Shown: positions 6,942 through 14,601 of the stretch, one piece after another
Position numbering within the stretch: the first letter of the stretch is position 1
Layout of the letters: the number at the start of each line of letters is the position of its first letter
Assembly: GCA_028711905.1 (NCBI GenBank)
Contig: JAQTRI010000034.1
Span: 1 to 15,356, forward strand
Reading direction: 5' to 3'
Source: Candidatus Wallbacteria bacterium
Lineage (GTDB): Bacteria > Muiribacteriota > JAQTZZ01
Length of the DNA: 15,356 bases
Notes under the pieces: generated by a model
Told to the model about the DNA's origin: nothing
Seen by the model: the letters and a program-made list of their open reading frames with translations, nothing else
Database searches by the model: none
Translations under genes and position numbers: made by a program

Positions 6942-8225
6942 CTAATGTTCCTGAAAATATGCGTCAAGCAGTTTGCGGTGGTCAGTAAAGACATATCCCA
7001 GTGCTTTGAGACGCACGATTAAAGAACGCAGAAAATCATCCTTGCGGGTATTGTATGTATGAACCGGGACAATCCCTCCTCTGCTTCCACGCAAGCGCTC
7101 TTCTAAGGAAACAGTCAGTTGCCCTGCCGGAAGCACAGTCCAGTCTAAGCTGTCATCTGTCCAGCAGACCGGTATCAGGCCTGCTCTTCCTAGAAGCCTT
7201 CCGGCCCTGCCGCATGGGATCAGCCCGCTGAAAGGCAGATAAAACATCGGCTTAACTCCGCTGATTGCCTCTGTTACAGCACCGCCTGAACGCACACCCC
7301 CAAAAAAGTGTTCCTCAGATCTGAACGCTGCCAGTCCTCCGTCTTCAGGCATCCCGGCCAGGGACAGCGGCCTTCCCGTTTCAGCGAAAGTCCTCAGTGC
7401 GTCGTACCCGCCTGAATCCGGAATACCTGCGAAAAAAACAGCTTCCACCCTTTGCTCCAGCAAGGTCTCCATCATATCCAGCACTGTTCTGGTGTAAGTA
7501 CCCGGGATCAGAACCACCAGCAGGACCAGTTCGTTCCTGGAAAGTATCCCGTCCTTCATGAACAGCCTGGAATATTGCCCTGAAACAGGACTGCAGGAGC
7601 TGAAATTTCTTTTCACAGTCCCGGAGACCTTTTTTTCCTCTGGAACCACACCTGAACCCCTCGGGAAAAGACTTGCCTCGCACAGTTTGACGATTCTCTG
7701 CACAGGCTGATGCTTCATTTTAAGCGTTTTACCGCCGGACAAATCATCAAGAGAATCCATCGCAGCCCTGGACAGACCGCTGATCTTTCCCCTGGACTTG
7801 AGAGCGGCCAGTGCATACTCGACCAGTTCCCGGTAAATCTGAAAATGATACAATCTTCCGAAAAGCTCGTTCCCTTCCTCTTCAGTTGATTCGGAAATCG
7901 CGTTCCAGATAAAAGAAACCGCCACTGAAGGGTTTGCATCGATCGAGTCACGGATGCGCCGGTCCGCCTGCTCTAAGCTGAAGCGCAGAAACTGGCCATA
8001 AGCCGAGATCTCCGGCAGAGGATCTTTGCCACTGACCAGGTCAGAATAATACTCCAGCGTAACCCTGATATCACGGTAATCTCGAAGCAGTTCCTCCATG
8101 TTTCCGAAAACGCTCGCAGCCATATTGCCGGATTGCCACGCAAGCAGAAAGCACAGCATACGCACCGGGGCACAAGCGAATGAACCCGAAAAAAGGGAAA
8201 ATAACAGCCGCATCCATCGAATCAT
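6942..8225 (-). CDS. Protein with degenerate NodB/polysaccharide-deacetylase fold, probably non-catalytic
   Basis: This 427-residue protein has a hydrophobic N-terminus (about 6-30, signal peptide or anchor), a largely helical middle (about 40-190), and a C-terminal region (about 230-420) with the outline of a NodB carbohydrate-esterase domain. The outline is NELVLLVVLIPGTYTRTVLD...RVEAVFFAG at the first strands, CWTDDSLDW at motif 4, and RGGIVPVHTYN followed by LKALGYVFTDHRKLL at motif 5. The metal and catalytic residues are not conserved. Motif 1, normally TFDDG, is VVLIPG with no aspartate. The HxxxH zinc motif is absent, and the motif 3 arginine is missing. I infer a pseudo-enzyme that might bind polysaccharide or peptidoglycan, or play a structural role; the family call itself is moderate. 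The start is uncertain: ATG 8225 has no good Shine-Dalgarno but follows a -10-like TAAAAT by six bases, and ATG 8213 is an alternative. It is divergent from the GAF-PAS kinase. The stop is TAG. Confidence 0.72.
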   Translation of the reverse strand: MIRWMRLLFSLFSGSFACAPVRMLCFLLAWQSGNMAASVFGNMEELLRDYRDIRVTLEYYSDLVSGKDPLPEISAYGQFLRFSLEQADRRIRDSIDANPSVAVSFIWNAISESTEEEGNELFGRLYHFQIYRELVEYALAALKSRGKISGLSRAAMDSLDDLSGGKTLKMKHQPVQRIVKLCEASLFPRGSGVVPEEKKVSGTVKRNFSSCSPVSGQYSRLFMKDGILSRNELVLLVVLIPGTYTRTVLDMMETLLEQRVEAVFFAGIPDSGGYDALRTFAETGRPLSLAGMPEDGGLAAFRSEEHFFGGVRSGGAVTEAISGVKPMFYLPFSGLIPCGRAGRLLGRAGLIPVCWTDDSLDWTVLPAGQLTVSLEERLRGSRGGIVPVHTYNTRKDDFLRSLIVRLKALGYVFTDHRKLLDAYFQEH

Positions 8226-8231
8226 ACCATC

Positions 8232-8260
8232 ATTTTAGCACAGGTTTCACATTGTGTGAT
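8232..8260 (-). promoter_or_regulatory. Possible promoter of the NodB-like gene with overlapping inverted repeat
   Basis: On the minus strand ATCACA (8260-8255) and TAAAAT (8237-8232) are separated by 17 bases, and the -10-like box ends six bases before ATG 8225. A start of transcription at or next to the ATG would make the mRNA leaderless. A TCACA-TTG-TGTGA inverted repeat (8247-8259) overlaps the -35 and could be a regulator site. Confidence 0.35.
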
Positions 8261-8277
8261 CATGCGGACGCTTTTTA

Positions 8278-8306
8278 TTGATCTTTAGCTCCATAAGGCA
8301 TATTTT
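8278..8306 (+). promoter_or_regulatory. Promoter of the GAF-PAS histidine kinase
   Basis: TTGATC (8278-8283) and TATTTT (8301-8306) are separated by 17 bases, each matching four of six consensus bases. They would give a leader of about 60 bases to the kinase ATG. The ribosome site appears to be AAGGG at 8358-8362, ten bases before the start. Confidence 0.4.
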
Positions 8307-8372
8307 TATCAGGCACCCTGCTGAAATGTCTTCGAAAACACAATATGTATTGAGTTCAAGGGTAACAACTGC

Positions 8373-10190
8373 ATGGATAAAAGAAAAAAAACAAATTCCG
8401 CTCTCCAGAAACGGTTGATTTATGAAAAAATGGTATCAGACATCTCGCGTTGTGCAGTGGAGATTCCCGTCTGCAATAAGTTTTTAGAAAAAACCCTGGA
8501 AATCCTCGCCGTAGTTGTGGATGTAAGCAGAATCTATTTGTTCGAATACGATTACAGCGACAACACCATGAGCAATACTTTCGAGTGGGTCGCACCCGGG
8601 ATTGAGTCTCAGAAGAATAATCTGCAGCACATTCCCACATCGGGCTTAACATGGTGGATGAGCCACATGTTCGATGGACGCGTGATTTCTTACCATGATG
8701 TGGATGATATACCATCCCTGACCGAACGCGAGATTCTTAAATCACAGCAGATCAGATCCATTCTTGTCGTGCCTTTTTTCGTACAGGGCAGATTCTATGG
8801 CTTCATGGGATTTGACGAATGCAGGCAAATTCGAGAGTGGAGCAGTGAAAACATCAATATTCTCAGCATAGTAGTCAACATCATTTCCTCGGCGATCGAA
8901 CGCAGAAGAGCCGAGGAATTGATGCGCAGCTCAGAAGAGAAGTACCGCTACCTGTTCGAAAATATCCAGGATGTTTATTATGAAGTCAATTTTGAAGGAG
9001 TGATCCTGGAAATCAGCCCGTCAGTCAAGCTCGTTTCAGGCTACACAAGAGAGGAACTGATCGGAAAGAGGCTGGACGGGATTTACTACTACCCTGAGAA
9101 AAGGGATGAGTTCCTGCAGGAGATCTCGGGAAAAGGCCATGTAATGGACTATGAAGTGACTCTGAAGGACAAGGATGGAAGCCCGGTCTATGTGTCCCTG
9201 ACCTCAAAACTCATAAACAGGGTTCAAAACAGCAGGCCCCATATCATAGGTTCCCTGCGCGATATTTCAGAGCGAAAAAAAACGGAAAACGAACTCATCG
9301 AGCATCGTATTAATCTCGAACGCCTTGTGGAAGAGCGCACGAGCGAAGTGCAGAAGACCAACCAGCAGCTTCAGAAAGAAATCCGTGAAAGAGAAATCGT
9401 AAAAAACGCTCTGCGGTTAGAAAAAGACCAGGTTCGCAGGATGAACGAAGAACTGATCAGGGCTAACAGCGAACTGAAGTCACTGGACGAAATGAAGAAT
9501 AACTTCCTGTCCAATGTCACTCATGAGCTAAAGACTCCGCTGGTGGCCATGAAGGGCTTTGCTTCCATGCTCTACAGTGGCCGCTCCGGAGAGCTCAGCT
9601 GTGATCAGAGAGAGCATGTGGAAATCATTCTGCGCAACACAGACCGGCTGGTAACTCTCATTGACAGCCTGATCGATTTTTCGGCCATAACCTCAGGCAG
9701 AGAAAAGTACGAATTCGTGCATTTTGACCTGCTGGACATAGCTAAGGAATCGGTTTCCCTTGTCCGTTCAAAGTTCGGTGTCATGGAAAAAGAAATCATC
9801 TTTGTCGAGGATTATCAGGTTTCATCCCTGGAAGTGCAGGCTGACCCATACAAAATCCAGCAGGTTTTCATCAATCTGATAGACAATGCCGCCAAATTCT
9901 CGCCCCAGAAAGGGCGCATATGGATTTCTGTCCGCAGACCGGACAGGGAAAAGGCTGAGGTTCAAGTCCGCGATGAAGGCATAGGCATCCCTGAAGAACA
10001 TATTGATAAAGTGTTCGGCAATTTCTACCAGGTGGACAGTTCTTCCACACGCAGACACAAAGGCATGGGAATCGGGCTTCCGATCTGCCGTGGCATTATC
10101 CAGCGTCATGGCGGACAGATCCACGCGCAAAGCGAAGCCGGAAATGGTACGACTTTCACTTTCACAGTACCTCTGAAACACAACCTCTGA
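8373..10190 (+). CDS. GAF-PAS hybrid-free sensor histidine kinase, soluble
   Basis: This 605-residue two-component sensor has no signal peptide or membrane segment, so it should sense a cytoplasmic cue. Residues about 14-178 are a GAF domain (SRIYLFEYD..., SILVVPFFVQGRFYGFMGFDE). Residues about 186-300 are a PAS domain with the closing PHIIGSLRDISERKK. Residues about 300-375 are a heptad-like coiled coil rich in Glu, Arg and Lys (ERLVEERTSEVQKTNQQLQK). The HisKA box NVTHELKTPL carries phospho-acceptor His384. The ATPase domain has N box NLIDNAAKFSP (501-511), G1 DEGIGIP (534-540) and G2 KGMGIGL (563-569). It closely resembles the TAG-split kinase over the catalytic core, including a shared SS(S/N)TRRH(K/G)GMG(I/L)GL stretch. 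There is no receiver domain and no adjacent regulator gene, so it is an orphan kinase. Its stop is only three bases from the convergent stop of the AEC permease, with no room for a terminator between them. Confidence 0.95.
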   Translation: MDKRKKTNSALQKRLIYEKMVSDISRCAVEIPVCNKFLEKTLEILAVVVDVSRIYLFEYDYSDNTMSNTFEWVAPGIESQKNNLQHIPTSGLTWWMSHMFDGRVISYHDVDDIPSLTEREILKSQQIRSILVVPFFVQGRFYGFMGFDECRQIREWSSENINILSIVVNIISSAIERRRAEELMRSSEEKYRYLFENIQDVYYEVNFEGVILEISPSVKLVSGYTREELIGKRLDGIYYYPEKRDEFLQEISGKGHVMDYEVTLKDKDGSPVYVSLTSKLINRVQNSRPHIIGSLRDISERKKTENELIEHRINLERLVEERTSEVQKTNQQLQKEIREREIVKNALRLEKDQVRRMNEELIRANSELKSLDEMKNNFLSNVTHELKTPLVAMKGFASMLYSGRSGELSCDQREHVEIILRNTDRLVTLIDSLIDFSAITSGREKYEFVHFDLLDIAKESVSLVRSKFGVMEKEIIFVEDYQVSSLEVQADPYKIQQVFINLIDNAAKFSPQKGRIWISVRRPDREKAEVQVRDEGIGIPEEHIDKVFGNFYQVDSSSTRRHKGMGIGLPICRGIIQRHGGQIHAQSEAGNGTTFTFTVPLKHNL

Positions 10191-10193
10191 GAA

Positions 10194-11084
10194 TTACCTG
10201 ATCAGGCCGATGAGTTTCAAAAGCAGCGGCAGATAGGCAAGATAGATTCCTGTTGTCAGCATGACATTTTTTATTACCAGACGATCCGGAAGTCCGAGTT
10301 CCCTGATCATGGTGTAATTAGTGACAGCCGCGGGAGCGGAAAAAATAACCAGCCCGATCCTGAGATCGACTGCATCAAAACCCACCAGGCGGCCGAAAAT
10401 CAAGAACATGACAGGCAGCACAATCAGCTTGAAGAACATCGCGAGAGCTTCAGCCATGGCAACTGCTCCGTAGCCTTTCAAGCTTTCCATGTTGCCACCC
10501 ACAATCAGAAGTGAGATAAAAAACAGCGAGTCAGTGCACCTGTCAATCACTGGTCTGATGAATTCAACCTGCAGACCGAATTTTCTTATGAGAATTCCAG
10601 CCGCCAGGGTAAAGAGAAATGGATTGCACAGAATCGGTCTCCAGAAACCGCGCCCAGAACCTGGTCTGCCCGCGAGTCCGGCTAAGGCGATCGTGACCGG
10701 AGACAGCAGGGAAATAAAAAGTGTGCCCCGCAAAAAATCGCTTTCAGTGCACGCCATTCCCAGCACCGGGATGCCGAAATATACGATGTTACCGCGCAGG
10801 GCCATGATCAGCCAGTTCCCTTCGATTCCTGTCAGCCGGAAAAACACTAAGGCCAGGATAAAAACCGCAGCCTGAAAAGCCACCATCAAAAGCAGCGGAC
10901 TGTCGATGACCACCGAGTTGTACACTAAGCCCTTTAAAATCACGGCAGGAAGAAGCCAGTAAAAAGCCACTGTGTTGAGAAAGGAATCTACCTCCCGGGT
11001 GTAGAGCCCCCTTCGTCTGAACCAGCCGGCCAGAAGCACCGGCAGATAGATGGGAAACAGAAGCTTGATAACATCAGTTGTCAT
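10194..11084 (-). CDS. AEC-family (auxin efflux carrier-like) permease
   Basis: This 296-residue membrane protein of the auxin efflux carrier family is close to the usual ~300 residues with about ten transmembrane helices. Bacterial members include malate and other carboxylate permeases. Hydrophobic segments alternate with short loops along the whole length. The conserved NIVYFGIPVLGM segment (about 99-110) carries the family's Asn-x-x-x-x-Gly-x-Pro signature, which recurs in weaker form in the second half (FSAPAAVTNYTMIRE). It is divergent from the EtfB-EtfA/dehydrogenase operon, separated by 91 bases. That arrangement suggests it imports the hydroxy-acid or carboxylate substrate of that operon; substrate identity cannot be read from sequence. 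The ATG at 11084 has no well-spaced Shine-Dalgarno (GGACGG abuts it), and a -10-like TTAAAT (11097-11092) sits seven bases upstream. Confidence 0.9.
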   Translation of the reverse strand: MTTDVIKLLFPIYLPVLLAGWFRRRGLYTREVDSFLNTVAFYWLLPAVILKGLVYNSVVIDSPLLLMVAFQAAVFILALVFFRLTGIEGNWLIMALRGNIVYFGIPVLGMACTESDFLRGTLFISLLSPVTIALAGLAGRPGSGRGFWRPILCNPFLFTLAAGILIRKFGLQVEFIRPVIDRCTDSLFFISLLIVGGNMESLKGYGAVAMAEALAMFFKLIVLPVMFLIFGRLVGFDAVDLRIGLVIFSAPAAVTNYTMIRELGLPDRLVIKNVMLTTGIYLAYLPLLLKLIGLIR

Positions 11085-11175
11085 CCGTCCAATTTAACCC
11101 GGCCGGGGAATGATTGCAACGAACCGGACCAGCAGTTGATTGCTTCACAGACGAGATTTCTGATAAATTTAGTCC

Positions 11176-13017
11176 ATGGCAAACGCTTTTTCCCTGAACA
11201 TCGCTGTGTGCATCAAGCAGGTGCCGGACTCGTCAGGCCTGCGGATCAACCCGGGAACAGGAAATCTTGACCGCAGTAACGCACAGAATGTCATCAATCC
11301 TTACGATCTTTTCGCGCTCGAAGCAGCCTCGGACTTGAAAAAGTCATGCGGAGGAACCATTACTGCGGTCTGTATGGGCCCTCCCCAGGCAGAGTCCGCG
11401 CTCAGGGAAGCGCTGGCCCGTGGGGCGGACAAGGCAGTCCATGTTTGCGGCCCGGCCTTTTCAGGTTCAGATACCTGGGCCACTTCATTAGCACTGGCGA
11501 GTACAGTTCTGCTGCTCGATCAAGTGAACTTAGTGCTCTGCGGTAAACAGGCTGTTGATGGAGACACCGCCCAGGTGGGACCGGGGATAGCCGCCCACTT
11601 GAACTGGCCTCACATAGCCTTTGCTTTGCGCATCAGAGCATCAGAAAATGTTCTGACCGGTGAATGCTCCGATGACAGCGGAAATTTTTCCGCGAGTTTT
11701 CCCCTCCCGGGAGTCGTCACCCTGAGCCGCGGCCATTACCCCCTTCGACGCACCAGCCTGCAGGACTGGTCAAAAGCTCTGCAGGCACAGATCCGGCAAC
11801 TCGGCCCGGAAGAGATCGGGCTGGAGCCGGATCAGTTGGGAATAAAAGGGTCTCCGACAAGAGTGCGCAGTATAAAGACTATTCTGTTTACCAAAAAAAC
11901 CGAATTTTTCCGCGGATCAGCTGCTCAGGCAGCTGAAAAGATCGAGTCTTTCTTTAGAAAAAAAAGCTCTACCCCCTTTGCCGCAAGTCCTGTGCGACTC
12001 CCTGATCCGGAAAAGAACTGCCGGATTTTTGTGACCGGAGAAATCAGGAAAGGCAGGATTACCCCTGTCACATATGAGTTGGCAGCCAAAGCCCTGGAAC
12101 TATCAGATGAAGTCTCCTGCGGGAGCGCTCTTGTTTTCGTGACACCCGCCTCAGAGATTCCTGTTGAAGTCAATCCTCCACCTCCCGCTGACAAGGTATT
12201 TGTGCTTCAGGCACCATCGGCGCACCCCTTGGATATAGTTTCGCTTACAGCGGCGCTGGCCGATTTCTTTACCCATGCCCGTCCTGACATTATCCTCGGA
12301 GGAGCTACAGCTTGGGGCAGGTCACTCATGCCCCGACTGTCTGTTCTCCTGCGCACCGGCCTGACAGCCGACTGTACCGCGCTGACCATTGACGGCAAAA
12401 CAGGAGATCTCCTGCAGACCAGGCCGGCATTCGGCGGCAATATCTTAGCTACCATCACCTGCAACCGCAAACCGCAGATGGCGACAGTCAGGCCCGGTGT
12501 TTTCAAAGAAGCCTTTGCCGGGCACTGGCCGGATCAGGTCTGTCTTCCAGTTCCAGACTCTATCATCGATTCCGGTATTACAATCATGGAAACATCCGTG
12601 CCGGAAACACCCGGAAATTCCTTAGCCGGGGCTGCCGCTGTCGCAGCCGGGGGCATGGGTCTCGGCAGTGACGGATTCAAACTTCTGGAAGAATTCTCAA
12701 TTCTCTCAGGTGCTGCTGTCGGCGCGAGCAGGTCGGCTGTAGACGCAGGGTGGGCAGGGCTGCACTGCCAGGTGGGCCAGACCGGACGGACAGTGCAGCC
12801 GGCCCTGTACATGGCCTTCGGTATTTCCGGGGCAGTCCAACACCTTGCAGGCATGCAGTCTTCCGGATTCATCATCTCAATCAACAGAGATCCTGAGTCA
12901 GCCATCTTCGGAGTGTCGGACCTGGCGATCATCGGTGATTGCAAAGAAATACTCCGGGCATTGATAACCCGGTTACGCAACAGGAAAAACGGCTCTCCGG
13001 AATGGAAGGATTCATGA
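11176..13017 (+). CDS. Electron transfer flavoprotein, EtfB-EtfA fused in one chain
   Basis: ETF is normally a heterodimer that carries electrons between flavin dehydrogenases and quinone or ferredoxin/NAD systems. Here both subunits form one 613-residue chain. Residues about 7-250 are EtfB: NIAVCIKQVPD at the start, INPYDLFALEAA, and LCGKQAVDGDTAQVGP (121-136), a form typical of EtfB from anaerobes, in the segment that binds AMP or, in bifurcating ETFs, a second FAD. A basic linker of about 30 residues leads to EtfA (about 280-600). EtfA shows the FAD-binding motifs GASRSAVDAGW (516-526), QVGQTGRTVQP (532-542), GISGAVQHLAGM (549-560) and INRDPESAIFGVSDLAIIGD. No ferredoxin-like CxxCxxC cluster is present, unlike some EtfA proteins of lactate-oxidising acetogens. 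The downstream dehydrogenase overlaps by ATGA, so the two should be made together. There is no Shine-Dalgarno before ATG 11176, so a leaderless start is possible. Confidence 0.95.
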   Translation: MANAFSLNIAVCIKQVPDSSGLRINPGTGNLDRSNAQNVINPYDLFALEAASDLKKSCGGTITAVCMGPPQAESALREALARGADKAVHVCGPAFSGSDTWATSLALASTVLLLDQVNLVLCGKQAVDGDTAQVGPGIAAHLNWPHIAFALRIRASENVLTGECSDDSGNFSASFPLPGVVTLSRGHYPLRRTSLQDWSKALQAQIRQLGPEEIGLEPDQLGIKGSPTRVRSIKTILFTKKTEFFRGSAAQAAEKIESFFRKKSSTPFAASPVRLPDPEKNCRIFVTGEIRKGRITPVTYELAAKALELSDEVSCGSALVFVTPASEIPVEVNPPPPADKVFVLQAPSAHPLDIVSLTAALADFFTHARPDIILGGATAWGRSLMPRLSVLLRTGLTADCTALTIDGKTGDLLQTRPAFGGNILATITCNRKPQMATVRPGVFKEAFAGHWPDQVCLPVPDSIIDSGITIMETSVPETPGNSLAGAAAVAAGGMGLGSDGFKLLEEFSILSGAAVGASRSAVDAGWAGLHCQVGQTGRTVQPALYMAFGISGAVQHLAGMQSSGFIISINRDPESAIFGVSDLAIIGDCKEILRALITRLRNRKNGSPEWKDS

Positions 13018-14582
13018 ATGCCCGCAATGTCCTTTCAGCGCTGAAGGCTCAGCCGCCAGACCTCAGAACGGCACAGAATTATGTATCTCCCGGATGCCAC
13101 GAAAGATACCTGTGCGATGAGTCCAGGATGGCAGGTTTTCCACCTGCGCGCATGTGGTTTCCGACAGACACAGCCGGGGTTTCAGCCGCTCTGGCATGGA
13201 TTTCGGAGTGCAATGAACGCGCAGCAGTCAGTGGAGCCAGAACCGGTATCGCCGGTGGTGCTGTGCCGTACGGAGCGGAGAATCTGCTGTCCACAGAACG
13301 CATAGTCTATAAACCCATGCTTATCGAGAGAAACGGAGAATGGTTTCTCAAAACAGGCGCAGGCATGACATTAGCCGATATCCAGGCTTTCATGCGCAAC
13401 AGGGACTCCTTCCCTGATCACGCTCCTGCCGGTCTGTACTATCCTGTGGACCCGACTGAAACCTCTGCGTCAGTGGGCGGCATGATCGCTTCAGACGCCA
13501 GCGGGGCGCGCACCCTTTTTTACGGCTCAACACGCATATGGGTCAACCGGCTGACAGTTGTTCTTCCCGATGGAAGCATCCTGGACCTTGAACGCGGGAA
13601 ATTCTTTGCCCAGGCCGGTAAATTTTATTTAAAAAGCCCCAATGGGGTGGTTGATGATTGCGCTTTTTCCGGAGTGCGCATTCCCGGAACCAAGCATGTG
13701 GCGGGCTACCGATTATCTACAGATATGGACCTGATCGATCTGTTCATCGGTGGCGAGGGCACTCTCGGGGTCGTCACTGATGCGGAATTGAGATTGACTG
13801 CCGCACCTGAGTGCCTGTATGTCTGCCTGTTCGCGGGTGTGGATCACCCGGCAGCCGAGTTCGCCGCCTGCCTCAAACAGCGAATGCCTCTTTTGGCCCT
13901 GGAATACATGGACAGGGCCTCTATGCATCTCCTGCGGAATTTCCGGGACTCAGCCTCAGCCGCCAGCGGAGTGCCGGATCTTACCGACTGGGACCTCAGC
14001 GTTTATTATGTGGAAATACCTCTGGACAAAGGCAATGCGCGCGAAAGAGTCGATATCCTGAAATCAGCCCTGACTGATTCGGGACTGGACCCTGCTGATT
14101 CCTGGGCAGGATTCTCTCCAAGCTATCTTGATGAGATGAAGCGCTTCCGTCATGCCCTTCCCGAGCGTGTCAATCAATTGATCGCAGATACTGGAAAAAG
14201 TCTCCCGGGTTTAACCAAAATCGGCACTGACATGGCTGTACCGGATCACGCTCTGCCTGCCATGATGGAAACCTACAGCCAGGGAATATCGCGGGAAGGC
14301 TTGCAATCTGTGACTTTCGGTCATCTCGGCAACGGCCATCTGCATGTCAACATCCTGCCGCGCAGCATGGAAGAAGTGGAAAAGGGCAAGGCTCTTTATC
14401 GTGAATTCGCACGCTACGCCGTGTCTCTCGGAGGTAGTGTGGCTGCAGAACACGGCATCGGCAGGCTGAAACGCGATCTGATGAGCGTGCAGTACAATCC
14501 TGACGAGATCAGCGAAATGCTGAAGATCAAGCGCTTTTTCGACCCGCAATTCAGGCTCAACCCGGGTGTGCTTTTCGCCTGA
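13014..14582 (+). CDS. FAD-binding 2-hydroxy-acid dehydrogenase (GlcD / D-lactate dehydrogenase type)
   Basis: This 522-residue flavoenzyme of the VAO/PCMH fold is predicted to oxidise D-lactate, glycolate or a similar 2-hydroxy acid to the keto acid. The FAD domain (about 45-265) shows FPTDTAGVSAAL, the pyrophosphate-binding SGARTGIAGGAVP (73-85), YPVDPTETSASVGGMIASDASGARTLFYG (143-171) and IGGEGTLGVVTDAELRLT (245-262). The C-terminal FAD-oxidase domain has FGHLGNGHLHVN (435-446), whose histidines are the usual metal/substrate ligands, and VAAEHGIGRLKRD (476-488). It is somewhat longer than typical GlcD (~470-500) and has no cysteine-rich Fe-S domain, so electrons should go to a separate carrier. 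The partner is almost certainly the fused ETF, whose stop overlaps this ATG in ATGA. GGAAGGA lies just before the start. An in-frame ATG at 13002 is a near alternative. Exact substrate and stereochemistry are not determined by sequence. Confidence 0.92.
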   Translation: MNARNVLSALKAQPPDLRTAQNYVSPGCHERYLCDESRMAGFPPARMWFPTDTAGVSAALAWISECNERAAVSGARTGIAGGAVPYGAENLLSTERIVYKPMLIERNGEWFLKTGAGMTLADIQAFMRNRDSFPDHAPAGLYYPVDPTETSASVGGMIASDASGARTLFYGSTRIWVNRLTVVLPDGSILDLERGKFFAQAGKFYLKSPNGVVDDCAFSGVRIPGTKHVAGYRLSTDMDLIDLFIGGEGTLGVVTDAELRLTAAPECLYVCLFAGVDHPAAEFAACLKQRMPLLALEYMDRASMHLLRNFRDSASAASGVPDLTDWDLSVYYVEIPLDKGNARERVDILKSALTDSGLDPADSWAGFSPSYLDEMKRFRHALPERVNQLIADTGKSLPGLTKIGTDMAVPDHALPAMMETYSQGISREGLQSVTFGHLGNGHLHVNILPRSMEEVEKGKALYREFARYAVSLGGSVAAEHGIGRLKRDLMSVQYNPDEISEMLKIKRFFDPQFRLNPGVLFA

Positions 14583-14601
14583 GAACATGCGTCCTGAACG
14601 G

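Noticed and set aside
12534..12980. A 148-codon minus-strand frame inside the EtfA part
   Set aside because: The plus-strand frame encodes conserved EtfA FAD-binding motifs through this region, so the opposite frame is a shadow.
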